Shown in pieces: positions 10,653 to 23,807 of a DNA stretch of 64,000 nt. Position 1 is the first letter of the stretch. Every line of letters begins with the position of its first letter. The DNA comes from Takakia lepidozioides (lineage: Eukaryota > Streptophyta > Takakiopsida > Takakiales > Takakiaceae), in the NCBI GenBank assembly GCA_030704615.1, contig CM060732.1:43939053-44003052 (forward strand), in the 5' to 3' direction. The notes below the pieces were generated by a model. That model was given only the letters and a program-made list of their open reading frames with translations, searched no databases and was not told the origin of the DNA. The translations under genes were made by a program, and so were the position numbers.

Positions 10653-11435
10653 GTGCGGCCGGTGTGTTATTGGGGGCAGCCACCTCTGTGTGTCAGCCCC
10701 ACTGTTCTCGGCAACCATGATTGCGACGCCGGGGTGAGACCAGCTGCAGTGTTCAGACTAGCAGCAACACTCTGTGAGAGTGGGGAGGTCACTTCATCTT
10801 CTGCGGAGTTAGTGGAAGGTGTAGTGGCAGAGGGATCCTCGGATTTGAGGGTCAAGACTGCCACGGCTGCGCCATGGCAAGCTGCAGCTGCCAGGTTGAC
10901 GGAGCTGCCAGCTAGGCCAGCCTTTGAGCGCGCCATGGTGACACCTGGAGTTGTCTTGTTAGACAACCAGGGAGGCATTTTCACTTTGAGTGGACCGGCA
11001 GGCAAGAAGTACCGGCCACTGCGGGTCTTGTTGGACTCAGGAGCTCAGCCACTGATGTTGGGCAGAGCTGCTATTGCAGGTTTGGGCCTCATGGAGGCGG
11101 ATATGGAGCCTTGTCCTTTCCAGATACAGACATCTCTGGGAGGATCAGAGCAGGCTCGCGGCATGACACGGCATCAGTTGGCTATTAGACTGCAGCCGGA
11201 TCATCCTGTAGATGGCTCAGTGATGCGAGCCAAGGCCATTGTGACAGACGCGGTCTCTTACGATGTCCTCGTTGGTGGGGCAGTGTTATACCCCATGGGC
11301 TTCACCCTGGATTTCTGGGAGGAGTCAGCATCCTACAGGCCTGGATGGCAGTCAGGGGATGGTCGCCGTGCACAGCTCCCTGTGACATTCATTGGGGTAT
11401 TGCAGCTGCCCAGCGGGGCAAGATGCCAACACTAG
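10653..11435 (+). CDS. pro: Retroviral-type aspartic protease domain
   Basis: The frame holds LRVLLDSGAQPLMLG near 11021-11065, with the DSG catalytic triad of a retropepsin monomer, followed by a conserved core (GMTRHQLAIRL, AKAIVTDAVSYDVLVGGAVL). The protease would cut the Gag-Pol polyprotein. This copy ends early at 11435 because one G is missing from a run near 11395. The copy at 56 kb keeps that G and reads on through a linker (with GKMPTLAAFT and AEDVSPPAEQDD) towards the methyltransferase, which shows that protease and methyltransferase were joined in one protein. Confidence 0.82.
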   Translation: MRPVCYWGQPPLCVSPTVLGNHDCDAGVRPAAVFRLAATLCESGEVTSSSAELVEGVVAEGSSDLRVKTATAAPWQAAAARLTELPARPAFERAMVTPGVVLLDNQGGIFTLSGPAGKKYRPLRVLLDSGAQPLMLGRAAIAGLGLMEADMEPCPFQIQTSLGGSEQARGMTRHQLAIRLQPDHPVDGSVMRAKAIVTDAVSYDVLVGGAVLYPMGFTLDFWEESASYRPGWQSGDGRRAQLPVTFIGVLQLPSGARCQH

Positions 11436-11643
11436 CCGCCTTCACAGCTGCAGTTAGTTGGCCTGGAGAGTTGCTGGAAGGCAATGCCCATGCAGAGGAT
11501 GTGCCACCTCCAGCAGAGCAGGATGACATGCATGGTACGGCGGAGTTGCCTGCCATGGTTGCTCACACTCCGTTGTGGGGTACGAGCAAGGATTTGCAGC
11601 AAGGCTGCTGATGGACGGGTGCAACAAGCTTGGGTAGAAGCTT

Positions 11644-12665
11644 TTGTACCGTCAAGAGGAGGAGAGTGCGGTGATTGCACCAGGGCCACCTCAGTTGTCG
11701 CCATTGGACACCACACCTCTTGTGTGGCAGCGGCCGGATGAAGGCATTTGCCTTCTGGACTTGTTTGGCGGGATCAGCACCGGATTGGCTGCTGTGCTAC
11801 AGGCAGGTGTGCGGGTAAGGCGTTACCTGTATGTGGAGAGGGATGAGACTGCACGACGCGTCTCACTGCGCCATGTGGCTCAGTTGGTACAGCAGTACCC
11901 TGACTTGTTGCCTGTGTCTGCAGTTCGTGGATACCACAAGCCTTGCCAGCAGACATTTCCTTGTGGGGGCGCAGGATTTGGAGCAGGTTGGCTCCATTGT
12001 TCTGGTAGTGGCAGGTTGGCCCTGCCAAGGGCATTCATCAGCCGGGCATGGCAATGGATTGCGAGACTCGAGGACGGGGTTTTGGGAGATGGTGCGGTTT
12101 TGCGCTGCTTGCAGCTTCATCAAGCTGTATCTCCAACATACATCTTGGAGAATGTACCACTGATGGGTGATTCTCGGGCCAGGGTGATGGCCAGTTGTGC
12201 CATCAAGTCGGTCGTGGCTTGGGTCAGCAGTGTTGCTGATGCAGCTGCAGGGGTCACGGGCTCATCGTCCACGACTATGGTGGACTAACTTGATGCCACC
12301 GCACTGCTCAAGCGTGCATGTTGTGATGGGTGCAGCGGCCAGCACACCTCACCGTGGATGGCATTTTGGACACAGGAGGCAGTCTCAATGTGTGAGACAC
12401 GATGACCGTTCGCCTTTGGCAGTGGTCAACAGGGTGGGTTAACCACGAGCAGCATTACCTACACTGCTCAGCTCCCAGGATCCCATGCTTTTCGGGATGG
12501 TGGACCTGGCCTCTTGTGGGATGCTCAGTTGCAGCAGTTAGTGGACTAATGCCGCACGAGCGAGAGCGGGCTATGGGGTTTTCCACTGGGACCACGGCGG
12601 TGCCTTCTCTTTCTGAGGCATCACGTCGTCAGTGTTGGGGCAAGCAATGGATCTCAATTGCTTGA
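11644..12665 (+). CDS. C5 cytosine DNA methyltransferase domain (DNMT3/DRM-like), frameshifted
   Basis: Motif I is clear (ICLLDLFGGISTGLAAVLQ near 11742-11800), followed by YVERDETARRVS (motif II-like, acidic residue for AdoMet). The catalytic motif IV reads AGWPCQGHSSAGHGNG in another frame near 12012-12060, with the Pro-Cys pair that attacks cytosine C6. Motif VI is YILENV near 12140. The motif IX/X region (ERERAMGFSTGTT ... EASRRQ) lies near 12550-12635. Spacing and the C-terminal block match DNMT3-type enzymes better than DNMT1/CMT. This copy has at least three frameshifts. The copy at 56.7-57.8 kb keeps one frame and is the better reference. It sits between protease and reverse transcriptase, which is unusual. 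Expected action is cytosine methylation, target unknown. Confidence 0.88.
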
Positions 12666-13228
12666 CTGGATTGTCAGCTTGGCTATGAGCAACGTAGAGT
12701 GCGGAGTGCACTTCCCTTGACAGTCTCTCTGCCTACCGAGACGGTATAGGCAGCGAGTGGGGGCGAGCCGGTGAGGACCACGAGGTGTAGACATCCATGG
12801 CACATGTGGGAGGTGCTCGAGGTTCAGAGGGAGTTGGCAGCGAAGGCAGCTGTGATGGATGGGGTTGGGGATTTCTTCTCGAGATGAGGAGGTTCTCAAT
12901 GATGAGATGATGGGGCAGGATGAGGCCTTGTCATTGACTGAGCAGGAAGGGGGTACTGCTCAAGAGGTTGCAGCATAGCAACCACGGGACGCGTCCTCTA
13001 CCTCTAAGCCCACTGGACTTAAGGTTGCAGTTACGGAGGACAATTGGGAGCCTGACATTGGACCCATTGTCACCGGAGGAGAGAGACGAGTATACGGCGG
13101 TTCCTGAGGGCTTATAGGAATTGCTGTGCCTTCAGTTTGAAGGACTTGGGAGCACTGAAGGGTCAAGAGATCCGTATTGAGTTGGCCACTGACACCCAAT
13201 CTTTCGGAGACCCTATAGATACAGTGAC

Positions 13229-13903
13229 ATGGAGAGGTCTTTGATTCAGATGAGGACTCAAGATCTCTGGGAGGCAGGTTTGGTGGAGCTCTCTGGTGGA
13301 GAGTATGCTTCAGCCACAGTGATGCCAGCTAAGAAGGATGTCTATGGCAATTGGACGGAGAGACGTATGTGCGGTGATTACCGGCCTGTAAATCGTCAGA
13401 CCAAGTCCGATAGGTATGCCATGCCAACACCAGAGGAGATCTTGATCTTTGTGCCATTGGGCATTCCAAGGTCTTTAACACGTTGGATTTACGATCCGGA
13501 TATCACCAGTTGCCGATCAAGGAGGCGGATAAGCAAAAACGGCATTCTGGGGGATCAATGAGCACGGGAAGGATTGCCTATACCAGTGGCGGTTCTTACC
13601 ATTTGGGCTTAAAAACGCTCCCGCTGAGTTTCAAAGAGTCATGGACAGGATTCTAGCAGGGGTGGAGTTTGCTCGGTGCTACATAGATGACATCATCATC
13701 TTTAGTGCTACGGTGGAGGAGCATGAGAGACACCTTCAGGGGGTATTTGAGCGCTTGAGGACGCACGGATTGAAGTTACATCCGGGCAAGTGCAAGTTTT
13801 TCCACAACCAGATTGAGTATCTGGGTCACATGATATATCCTGGAGGATTGGGGGTACAGCAGACTAAGGTAGAGTCCATTGCACAGGTTCCACGCCCACG
13901 GAT
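13229..13903 (+). CDS. pol: Reverse transcriptase domain (frameshifted)
   Basis: Ty3/gypsy RT blocks in order: SATVMPAKKDVYGNW, RRMCGDYRPVNRQTKSDRYA, then after frameshifts between about 13450 and 13640 the ...FGLKNAPAEFQRVM-type segment, and CYIDDIIIFSATVEEHERHL with the catalytic YIDD box intact near 13678-13690. It ends with LGHMIYPGGLGVQQTKV and a frame change at the joint to RNase H. It would copy element RNA to DNA. Comparison with 58230-58984 shows that the catalytic core was conserved before this copy broke. Confidence 0.9.
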
Positions 13904-14500
13904 GTGAGCCGAGTTCGAGCTTTCATGGGGTTAGCAAACTATTACAGACGGTTTGTTAAGGGATTTAGTGCCATTGCAAAGGCTCTAACCAAGCTGACCA
14001 AGGTGGACCAGGAGTGGCAGTGGGAAGATGAGCAAGAACAAGCTTTTCAAGAGCTCAAGGCGAGGTTGACCTCGGCGCCCATCTTGAGACGACCTATCAG
14101 GGGGCGTCCTTTTCAGCTGCATACAGATTGGAGCATGCTGGGGCTTGGAGCGGTGCTCACACAGGTGGATGATGAGGGAAGAGAGTTCGTAGTGGCTTAT
14201 GCTAGCCGCTCGAACAATGCTGCAGAGTCTAAGTATAGCTCATATGAGGGAGAATGCTTAGCTGCAGTGTGGGCCGTGGCACACTTCAGGTGCTATCTAT
14301 ACGGCAATCTCTTCACCCTTGTCACGGATCACCAACCACTCAAGTGGTTGATGGAGTCAGACAAGCTTACGGGGAAGCTTGCACGGTGGGCACTCATCCT
14401 TCAAGAGTATGACTTTCGGGTTTTGGTCAATCGCAATGCAGATGGGTTGAGTCGCAATCCATGCACGAGCCAGCAGGATGACACTGGAGCTCGGTGGCAT
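13904..14500 (+). CDS. pol: RT connection and RNase H domain
   Basis: Open frame with RAFMGLANYYRRFVKGFS (connection), SAPILRRPIRGRPFQLHTDW (first RNase H Asp in HTDW), YASRSNNAAESKYSSYEGEC (the Glu motif), VTDHQPLKWLM (the next Asp) and a short tail with NADGLSRN. A small deletion near 14430 removes the VVHRLG-type segment that the 59.4-kb copy keeps. RNase H removes template RNA during reverse transcription. The frame goes on to 14596. Confidence 0.9.
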
Positions 14501-14762
14501 GGTGAGACGGACGAGGAGATGGTGCCGGATGGCATGCATCTGCATTTCTGTGTATCTTGGCAGCGGAAGGCCAGGTTGGACCTGCAACAGGGATGACTGT
14601 GGATCAAGTGTCTGAGGACCCTGAGGCCAGCAATGAGCAAGGTGGCGCCAAAGATATACATGAGGATTCAGCTGTGTTGGACTATCTTCGCACTGGAGAC
14701 ACGGCAGCCACTGTGACTGCCAAGGAGAGGGATCGGATCCTACAACGAGCCAAGAGGTTCAA

Positions 14763-15940
14763 GTGGGAGGGGACACACCTGCTCCGAGTGTGGGAGGATG
14801 GTCGAGTGAGGATTGTGCCTCACCCAACACAGCGGGCACGGTTAGTGCGGCATGCCACGAGGAGTTGGGGCATTTTGGGGTGCGACGCACCCATAGCCTA
14901 CTGCAGGGGCAGTATTGGTGGCGTGGTATGCACACAGAGGTGCAACAATTTGTGGCTAGGTGCATGGTGTGTGACAGGGTGCGTGCTTCATTCAACGCCC
15001 CTACTCCACAATTGCACCCTCTTCCGATCATGGGATTGGGCTACAGGTGGAGTCTTGACTTCGCAGGGCCGTTGCCACTGACCATGCGCCACAACAAGTA
15101 CGTGTTGGTGATGGTGGAGCACTTCTCCAATTGGATTGAATTGGTTCCATTGCCTGATAAGGCTAGTGAGGGAGCTGCGTATGCATTCTTGGATTGTGTG
15201 CTTAGCCGATTCGGTGCTCCAGCTGAGGTACTCACGGACCAAGGGAGAGAGTTCTTGGGGAGTTTCAGGCTTTGTGTGACAAGGCCTTGATAGACCACCG
15301 CACCACTTCTCGGGATCATCCTGAGGCCGATGGCTTAGCAGAGAGAGTTGTTCAGACAGTAAAGAGGGGTTTGCGCAAGTATGGCTTGCAGAAGGGACAC
15401 CTAGGAGATTGGGACCTTCAGTTACCCTGGTTAGCCATGGGCTACAGGTTCAGCAAGCAAGCATCACTTGCCTCCTTCTCACCATACTTTCTTCTCTTTG
15501 GCCGAGAGCCGGATTTGCCTACATCCATTCGCAGAGAAGCTGCTACAGTTCTTAACCTTGACGATCTGGACGTATGGGCACGTGCATGTGAGCAGCGTGC
15601 AGAGTTGTTCAAGAGAGTCATGCCCATGGCTTTCGAGAACCTTGCCATTGCACAACACCGTGATACGTTGAGGTATGCTACCATACGTGGTGGGGGCTAT
15701 CGTCCTGGGGTTCGGAGATTCAACCCTGGTGACTATGTCTATCTGCAGCAGACTGCTCCTACGACCCTGGATGTGACTGCAGGACGTGTTATTTTGAGGG
15801 TACGAGAGGTCTTGCCCTCAGGCGTCTTGGTCTTGGAGGGTCGGGATGGCATAACTTGGAAGGACCATGTGCGTAATTGTGCGCCATGTCACCTTCCGAA
15901 TGTCGATGGCAGGATTGACCCAAACCTGGCAGTGGTATCT
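14763..15940 (+). CDS. int: DDE integrase with HHCC zinc finger (one frameshift)
   Basis: The N-terminal zinc finger (HEELGHFGVRRTH then MVCDRVR, in the 14763 frame) is followed by the catalytic core. The first Asp is in WSLDFAGPLPL (about 15049-15080), the second in VLTDQGREFLG (about 15226-15258), and the Glu in DHPEADGLAERVVQT after a frameshift near 15268. The C-terminal part from about 15690 (YRPGVRRFNPGDYVYLQQ, then ITWKDHVRNCAPCHLPN) is an SH3-like integrase tail. It inserts the cDNA into chromosomes. The 4-bp target duplication around the element fits DDE integration. This copy is one frameshift short of intact. Confidence 0.9.
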
Positions 15941-15944
15941 GCAG

Positions 15945-16096
15945 GTTTGAGGTGCATGTTGTGTGGGTCTGCTAAAGGGGCAGCCACCATGCTGGTGTGT
16001 GATCGATGCTCTATAGGTTGGCATATGGGGTGCTTGACTCCACCTCTTGAGATGGTTCCAGATGGGGATTGGTTATGTCCACAATGCATTGGATAG
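15945..16096 (+). CDS. PHD zinc finger at integrase C-terminus
   Basis: In frame with the integrase tail and ending at a TAG at 16094-16096. The Cys4-His-Cys3 pattern is complete: CMLC, then CDRC eleven residues on, H and C in WHMGC, and a closing CPQC after DGDWL. A Trp two residues before the last Cys pair is typical of PHD fingers. PHD fingers read histone H3 tails, so by analogy with the chromodomains of chromoviral integrases this one may steer integration to a chromatin state. The specific mark cannot be deduced from sequence alone. The second copy is cut just inside this domain. Confidence 0.85.
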
Positions 16097-16354
16097 TGGG
16101 AGTGGATACAACCATGGGAGGCTAACAAGCAACGCAAGGCCCAGCTATAGGAGACCTTGAATACACGAAGTCCTGGCTCAAGTTCACAGATTGCAAGACG
16201 GCGACTAACGATGGGGCTACTCTTGTACCCGGCCTCTTGGTCTATAGAGTTTGAGTGCGATAGGGACAGTGATACAGGACTTAGTACGGCTATGGCTATT
16301 ACGTCTTGTAGCTATCTGGAGGTAGAGGGACCTATCCACCAGCTAGGGGGGCGA
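16097..16354 (+). other. 3' untranslated part of the element ending in a polypurine tract
   Basis: No open frame of note. A G-rich purine tract (TAGGGGGG, 16344-16351) sits directly before block B1, the place where a polypurine primer for plus-strand DNA synthesis would be expected. Confidence 0.55.
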
Positions 16355-16440
16355 TTGTGGTAAACTACTTTATTGTGCATATATGTGTGGTGTGGTTTGG
16401 ACAGCGATGTAGTTGTGTAGCGATATGTATGCGCACGACA
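16355..16440 (+). repeat. Repeat block B1
   Basis: An 86-bp block (TTGTGGTAAACTAC...) repeated at 16791-16876 with one visible difference near its end (CGCACGACA versus CGCATGACA). It follows the polypurine tract and precedes A2 with two extra bases (GC) between them. Confidence 0.88.
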
Positions 16441-16442
16441 GC

Positions 16443-16790
16443 TGTCAAGTTAAATAAGCACAGTGTGAAAACAACTAGAATAAAACTAGTTATTTGTATT
16501 TAACACTTGGATTTAGGTCAAGTGTTAAATCAGGTGTCAAGTTTAGTTTGACACCTGGTCCGTCTTATCTTCACAAGAGCGGCAGTCGCGCGGCTCATCT
16601 TTCTCGAGTTGAGCCTGCGCGACCGAGCTCCTGCATGTGTTTAGATTTGAGTGTGCTTATGTAGGGGTACAGGTTGTTGTGGGGTGGAGTCCCCATAGCT
16701 TGGGGTGCCCCTGGCTCGACTACTATTTTCTAAGAGTGATGGTTTGGTTTTCATGTTTTGTGTCACAGTGTGTTCGTTGGATTTCTATCA
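16443..16790 (+). repeat. Terminal repeat block A2
   Basis: A 348-bp copy of A1. It contains the same hairpin as A1, but the sequence that pairs with the hairpin loop is absent because B2 follows directly. Confidence 0.9.
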
Positions 16791-16876
16791 TTGTGGTAAA
16801 CTACTTTATTGTGCATATATGTGTGGTGTGGTTTGGACAGCGATGTAGTTGTGTAGCGATATGTATGCGCATGACA
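16791..16876 (+). repeat. Repeat block B2 (3' end of 12-kb element)
   Basis: An 86-bp copy of B1 ending CATGACA, followed by the CCAC target duplicate and then by older repeat X sequence (GCAGTCGGCCACGCCGACC...). Confidence 0.9.
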
Positions 16877-17347
16877 CCACCATGCAGTCGGCCACGCCGA
16901 CCTTGACTTCATGTCTAGCTTGTACCTCTAGTCTGATCTCTTGTTTATATTCACTCATGTTCTCGTCCTTGACAGTTTGGCGAGACTAAAGAGTATCCAG
17001 TCTCGTCTCCTATATATACTGGCTACTAAGAAGTTCCCTAAGAAACTTCTCCTATAGAGGTTTCTTGATGAAGAAGTTTCCAAGATTAAACAAATGTTTC
17101 CTCATGGAGAAGCTTCCTTAAACAAAAGAGGTATCTTGATGGAGAAGTTTCCTCCAAAGGAAGCTTTCTGAGCAGTTTCCAAGTTACTCTTGGTAATTTG
17201 GTAAACTTCCGGTAACTTGGTAACTAATGGTAAATCATGGTAGATTATGATAAATTATGGTAAGTCATGGTAACTTCCGATAACATGGTAACTTGATAAC
17301 TTCTGGTATTTACTCCTGATAAATTCCTCTATGCTATATCCGTGACA
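16877..17347 (-). repeat. Repeat 'X', minus orientation, right flank of the nested element
   Basis: Continuation of the older element that received the 12-kb insertion. Read on the minus strand it starts TGTCACGG at 17347, runs through the TTACCATG-rich part and a TATATATA box to about 16975, and then shows about 100 bp of internal sequence. It matches 2889-3098 (same repeat, opposite direction) and 4640-4943. Confidence 0.7.
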
Positions 17348-20300
17348 GTTGCAAATCCAAGTGATGCCAACTTAATGTTATTTCTCTAAATGTTAACAAG
17401 CCTTAACCTCTTATATTCGCAAATGTCATCTTTCAGTGTTGGCCTCATCTCAAAAGATTTTCGAACGTTGGCTCGTCGCTTGAGATCAGTTGTTCCATGT
17501 TTTTTCTATACATAAACGCATGAAGAGAATTGTAACAATGTAAATTGGATCCTGTAACCAAATAATCCTGCAACCAAGTAATGGATTTTTGTTCAGCTGG
17601 GAATAAAACTAGACCTGATACAAAGTGCCCTCACAGTCCAATTACATGTTTGGTGGTGGAGGTTGGATTAATAAAATTGTAACATAACTTGTGGTTGTAG
17701 TTGCATGCTTCAATTGGTGATGGTTTCTCGTTGCTGCTCGAGAGAGAGCGAGCGAGGCTCTTGTGTTTTGTAAGTAGTTTTGTATGTCTTGTGTCTACTG
17801 AGGTGTACGTATAGAGCTGTGGGAATCAGTAAGTCCTGACAACGAGCTGTTGTGCAGATTCGCCCGGATAGAACGGGTGTTATTTGCTATGCATTTTTGA
17901 GGTTTTCAGTGTTGAAGTTAGATATTCTGCATATGCTGTATAATGGAAGGGGAAGGCGAGGAGGAGATGCGGGGCATCTTACCGAGTAGGCCACAACTGG
18001 AACTTTGTCAACTAGATGGATAACACTTGTGTATGATAAATTTGAGATTTTATGTTGAATTCCAAAACAATTAGCGCGCATAAAAAGAAAAGAGCAGGAA
18101 AAGGGTGAGGGATGACTTGAGGGGATGCATCTACAAGTATTGTCAAGGTTTGAGAGATTACCATAGAACCAACTTATGAGATCTTCCCTCAAGTCTTAAC
18201 CCAATAGGAGACAATGATCTTCCTTGTTGACTAGATTATGCACAAGTCAAGAAAGATAAATTTCTGAGTTCATTGCAATCAAGGATTTCTTGTAGGTGTG
18301 AACATGAGGTCATTGACAAATGGAATCTAACAAGAGGTTCACTGACAATCAAGGGAGTATAGGATCAGGTGGCTTAGTTTGGACGTCACGTCACTGCAGT
18401 TTTTCAGTGAGTGATCTTCATATTATCCGTAGTTCATTGAGCAAATAAATTTATCTTCATCCCAAATGAGATTAAATGTTGCTAACCATCTACCATATCT
18501 ACATGTTGGTATGATCATTTTGCAAGTTAGATGATTTTTCAAGGAGACTTTTGAGAACTTGCACTTTGGGCTGTCACATTCCCAGTTTGTCCACAATCGG
18601 ACTCTTAAACACTAAATTTGCACTTACTCATTTCCAAATATATATTATCGTTGAAGAATAAGAGACATGGATGAATTTATCGACAATTTCATTCATTTGT
18701 TAGTTTGCTACAAACTTTTATATACCTCCAAACATACCCAAAATTTCAAAAGTCCATGGTGTTTAAAAATTGTCATATTTGGATAGAACTCTTCAATGAC
18801 AATATAAAGATTGTCATTATCTGTATAGATCATACATACATCTTGATGTTGCCACTAGAAGCAATGACAGTCCAGATTTGTTCCAGCAGACAACCCAACC
18901 CAATTTAGCACACTAGTTCATATGCCGAATTGCATCTGCTTCTCTTCGTAATCTAATATACTTTCACTTTTTTGCCTTGATTGCCCCATCATTGACTGGG
19001 GTGGGAACATTCCAAAGTTTCTTATTGTTTCTATTATTTGTTTTGGATATTTCCACAATGGCAGCAACATGTCACCATAGGTCCGGTCCACCCAATGAGC
19101 TAGCTTGGAGAATGGAACGTGAAAAGTTAGGGAGGATTCTGGTAAGATGGATAAACATGTTGAAATGTGTTGACTTCATTAGAGTGTTTGTTTTTGTCAA
19201 TTGTGACGCTGCCAAATTGCTGCTTCCAGTTGACCAACTACCTATGCAGGACATTTCGTGGGCGAAACTTAATGATCTAAGATAATCATGGAAAAGACCC
19301 AGGAAGAGAGAAGAAAAAAAAAGAAAAAAGAAAAAAGAAAAACCAAGTTTCGCTGGTGAAACTTCAATATTCCTAGCCCTAGTTGTGCCCAAAGAAGAAC
19401 CAAAAAGTTTCGCTGACGAAACTTCAATGATTTTGGCTCACAAACAAACACCAAAAAAAACACCTCAGCATTCGCCGCGAAACTTCAAGAGTTTTGCCAG
19501 AATCTCAAAAATAGATAGCTTGTGCTCACAGCATACTTTTGCAACAGTTTTGCAATCCGTTGGCGTAAGCACAATTCCTTTTGACGTAGAATCTTTAAAA
19601 ATTATTCAAATAATATGCTGAATATTCGCTTTTGCTCGCGTGAGTGGCGTGAGTGGCGTGAGCCGTGAGTGGCCAACTGATTGCATGAATGGTCCGCACA
19701 CAAAGCAGAAACACTTGCACACATTCCTTATGGTGGTCAGTTGTGGTCCTCGACCTCGGTGGTTCGCATGTTTCTGCTGGACTTGAGGTAAACTCGCTTT
19801 TGGCCAGACAATTGAGTCCTTCTTCTTGGGATCAGTTAGCATTTGTCCAATTCAGCACATGGAGAAAAGAGCATGCCCCTCTGAATCACGACAGCTGAGA
19901 CGAGGCTGCTGCTAATCAATGCAGGGTGACATTACAAGCCTTGACATTACGAATCTCCATCTCAACCCCTCTCCCCGGGGAGGACTTGCTGCCCTTTGCC
20001 AGGTGAGTTCCTCCAGCAGAGTAGGGTGGGGATTGCTGGTGAATCTCTGGGTGGGCTTGGCCAGGTAGATACTACTGCAACGAAAGTGATTGGCATCATT
20101 TGGTCCTGTAGTGATTTGTGTGGAAGCTTTTACCAAAGGTGGGTCATAGTAAAGGACTTGGAAGATGATTTAAGGATGCAAGAGAAACAATGGTGGTGAG
20201 AAAGACAAGTATGTAATGTTGGCGGCTTTTACAGAATTGAGCATTCGGAGAACAATCGAGAGGTGCCCCGGTGTCTCCTTATAGTGGTCACCTTAGTAGA

Positions 20301-20658
20301 TTTAGCATTGTAAAGCTGATCTACAACTCCTGGTTCTGGTTCTGGTTCATATTTAGGTTGTTTGGTGGGTGCGATGGCCATCGGCTTCCCTGCCATTTAC
20401 ATAATGTGATGTCAGAACCTCCAAGATTTTGCAACTTACTGCAAGGAAGGAATCTCTTCTTTTTTCTGTGTGCTGTGTGCACTATTTCTACCAGCTCAAC
20501 TGTGCTCAGTGTCCCTGTTCACACAGCTGACCCGAGCATTGGTAACCTCTCTTTCTCTCAGTTTCATTGACACACATGAGCCTTGTGCTGACCATTAAAT
20601 AGGAAACATTCATCATTAGGTGAGGTCCTTAGGACCTCAGAAGATAGCTCAGGATGCT
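17348..20658. other. Long intergenic stretch without a recognisable gene
   Basis: Open frames here are short and show no domain, codon or splice pattern I can support. A small family of GTTTCGC...GCGAAACTTCAA units lies at 19250-19495, and a GTGAGTGGC-type tandem lies at 19638-19672. The right end must hold the 3' end of the Rab23-like gene. Confidence 0.45.
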
Positions 20659-23188
<2,530 letters not shown>

Positions 23189-23807
23189 TGTCAGCATTTC
23201 ACTGAGCTCTGTGAGTCGCTTGCTTGATTCAGTGTCTGCACTCTCTTCTTCAGGCTATGCCTTGTCTCTCCTCCCAGTGCTTAATCCCGTGTCTTCTGTT
23301 CCTGGATGGGCTACTTCCACAACCAGGGGACGGTTTGTGGGCGGTTATTATACTCCCTGCCCCGGGAACTAGACAAATCATTCACTCAATCTGAGATCGA
23401 GATTATATTAAGTATACCCAATCTGCAAAAAGGGAATACAAACAAGTGAGGTAGCCTAGTCATCGAAATTCTTTCACACATTTCCTGTTCAGAAGTCGGA
23501 TGATGCCGCCAAACACATGTGCTCGGAGATGAAGAATGCTAACTCTGGCTTTTGGTAGAGATAGTACGGTATCCAAAATCTGAGAAAGATTTGAACTCAA
23601 GATCATTCTACCATCTACTTCATAGATGGTGATGGATTGCTGCCACTGCATTCATAGTTGCTCTCATCCTGCTGCAGGTCCAGCCTTGTGGCCCACAATC
23701 TACAATCTGTTTTTGATTTTTTTCCTCCCTCTCTGATCTCTTCTCTTGTCCCCAGGCCATCGGACCTCCAGGCGCATTTGGGCTTCTCCAGGAACTTAGC
23801 AACAGCC

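Larger units (their letters stand above)
4969..16876 (+). mobile_element. Ty3/gypsy-like retroelement encoding a DNA cytosine methyltransferase and a PHD finger, with split direct repeat ends
   Basis: An 11,908-bp insertion beginning TGTCA and ending TGACA, flanked by CCAC on both sides. The unoccupied target is readable in the older repeat copy at 4440-4490, so the boundaries are firm. Coding order: an unrecognised module (7603-8174), Gag with two zinc knuckles, aspartic protease, C5 DNA methyltransferase, reverse transcriptase, RNase H, DDE integrase, PHD finger. Comparison with the copy at 56187-61045 suggests that protease through integrase was once one frame. In this copy it is broken by several small frameshifts. 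The leader from 5.4 to 7.3 kb carries a fragment of a host alternative NAD(P)H dehydrogenase. Retrotransposons that took up cytosine methyltransferases have been described in a few eukaryotes (dinoflagellates and a charophyte alga, as I recall); the PHD pairing and the end structure here look different. Confidence 0.92.

Noticed and set aside
4969-16876. Classing the 12-kb element as a DIRS/PAT retroelement
   Set aside because: The end layout fits, but no tyrosine recombinase is present. Integrase has an HHCC finger and a DDE core, and a target duplication exists.
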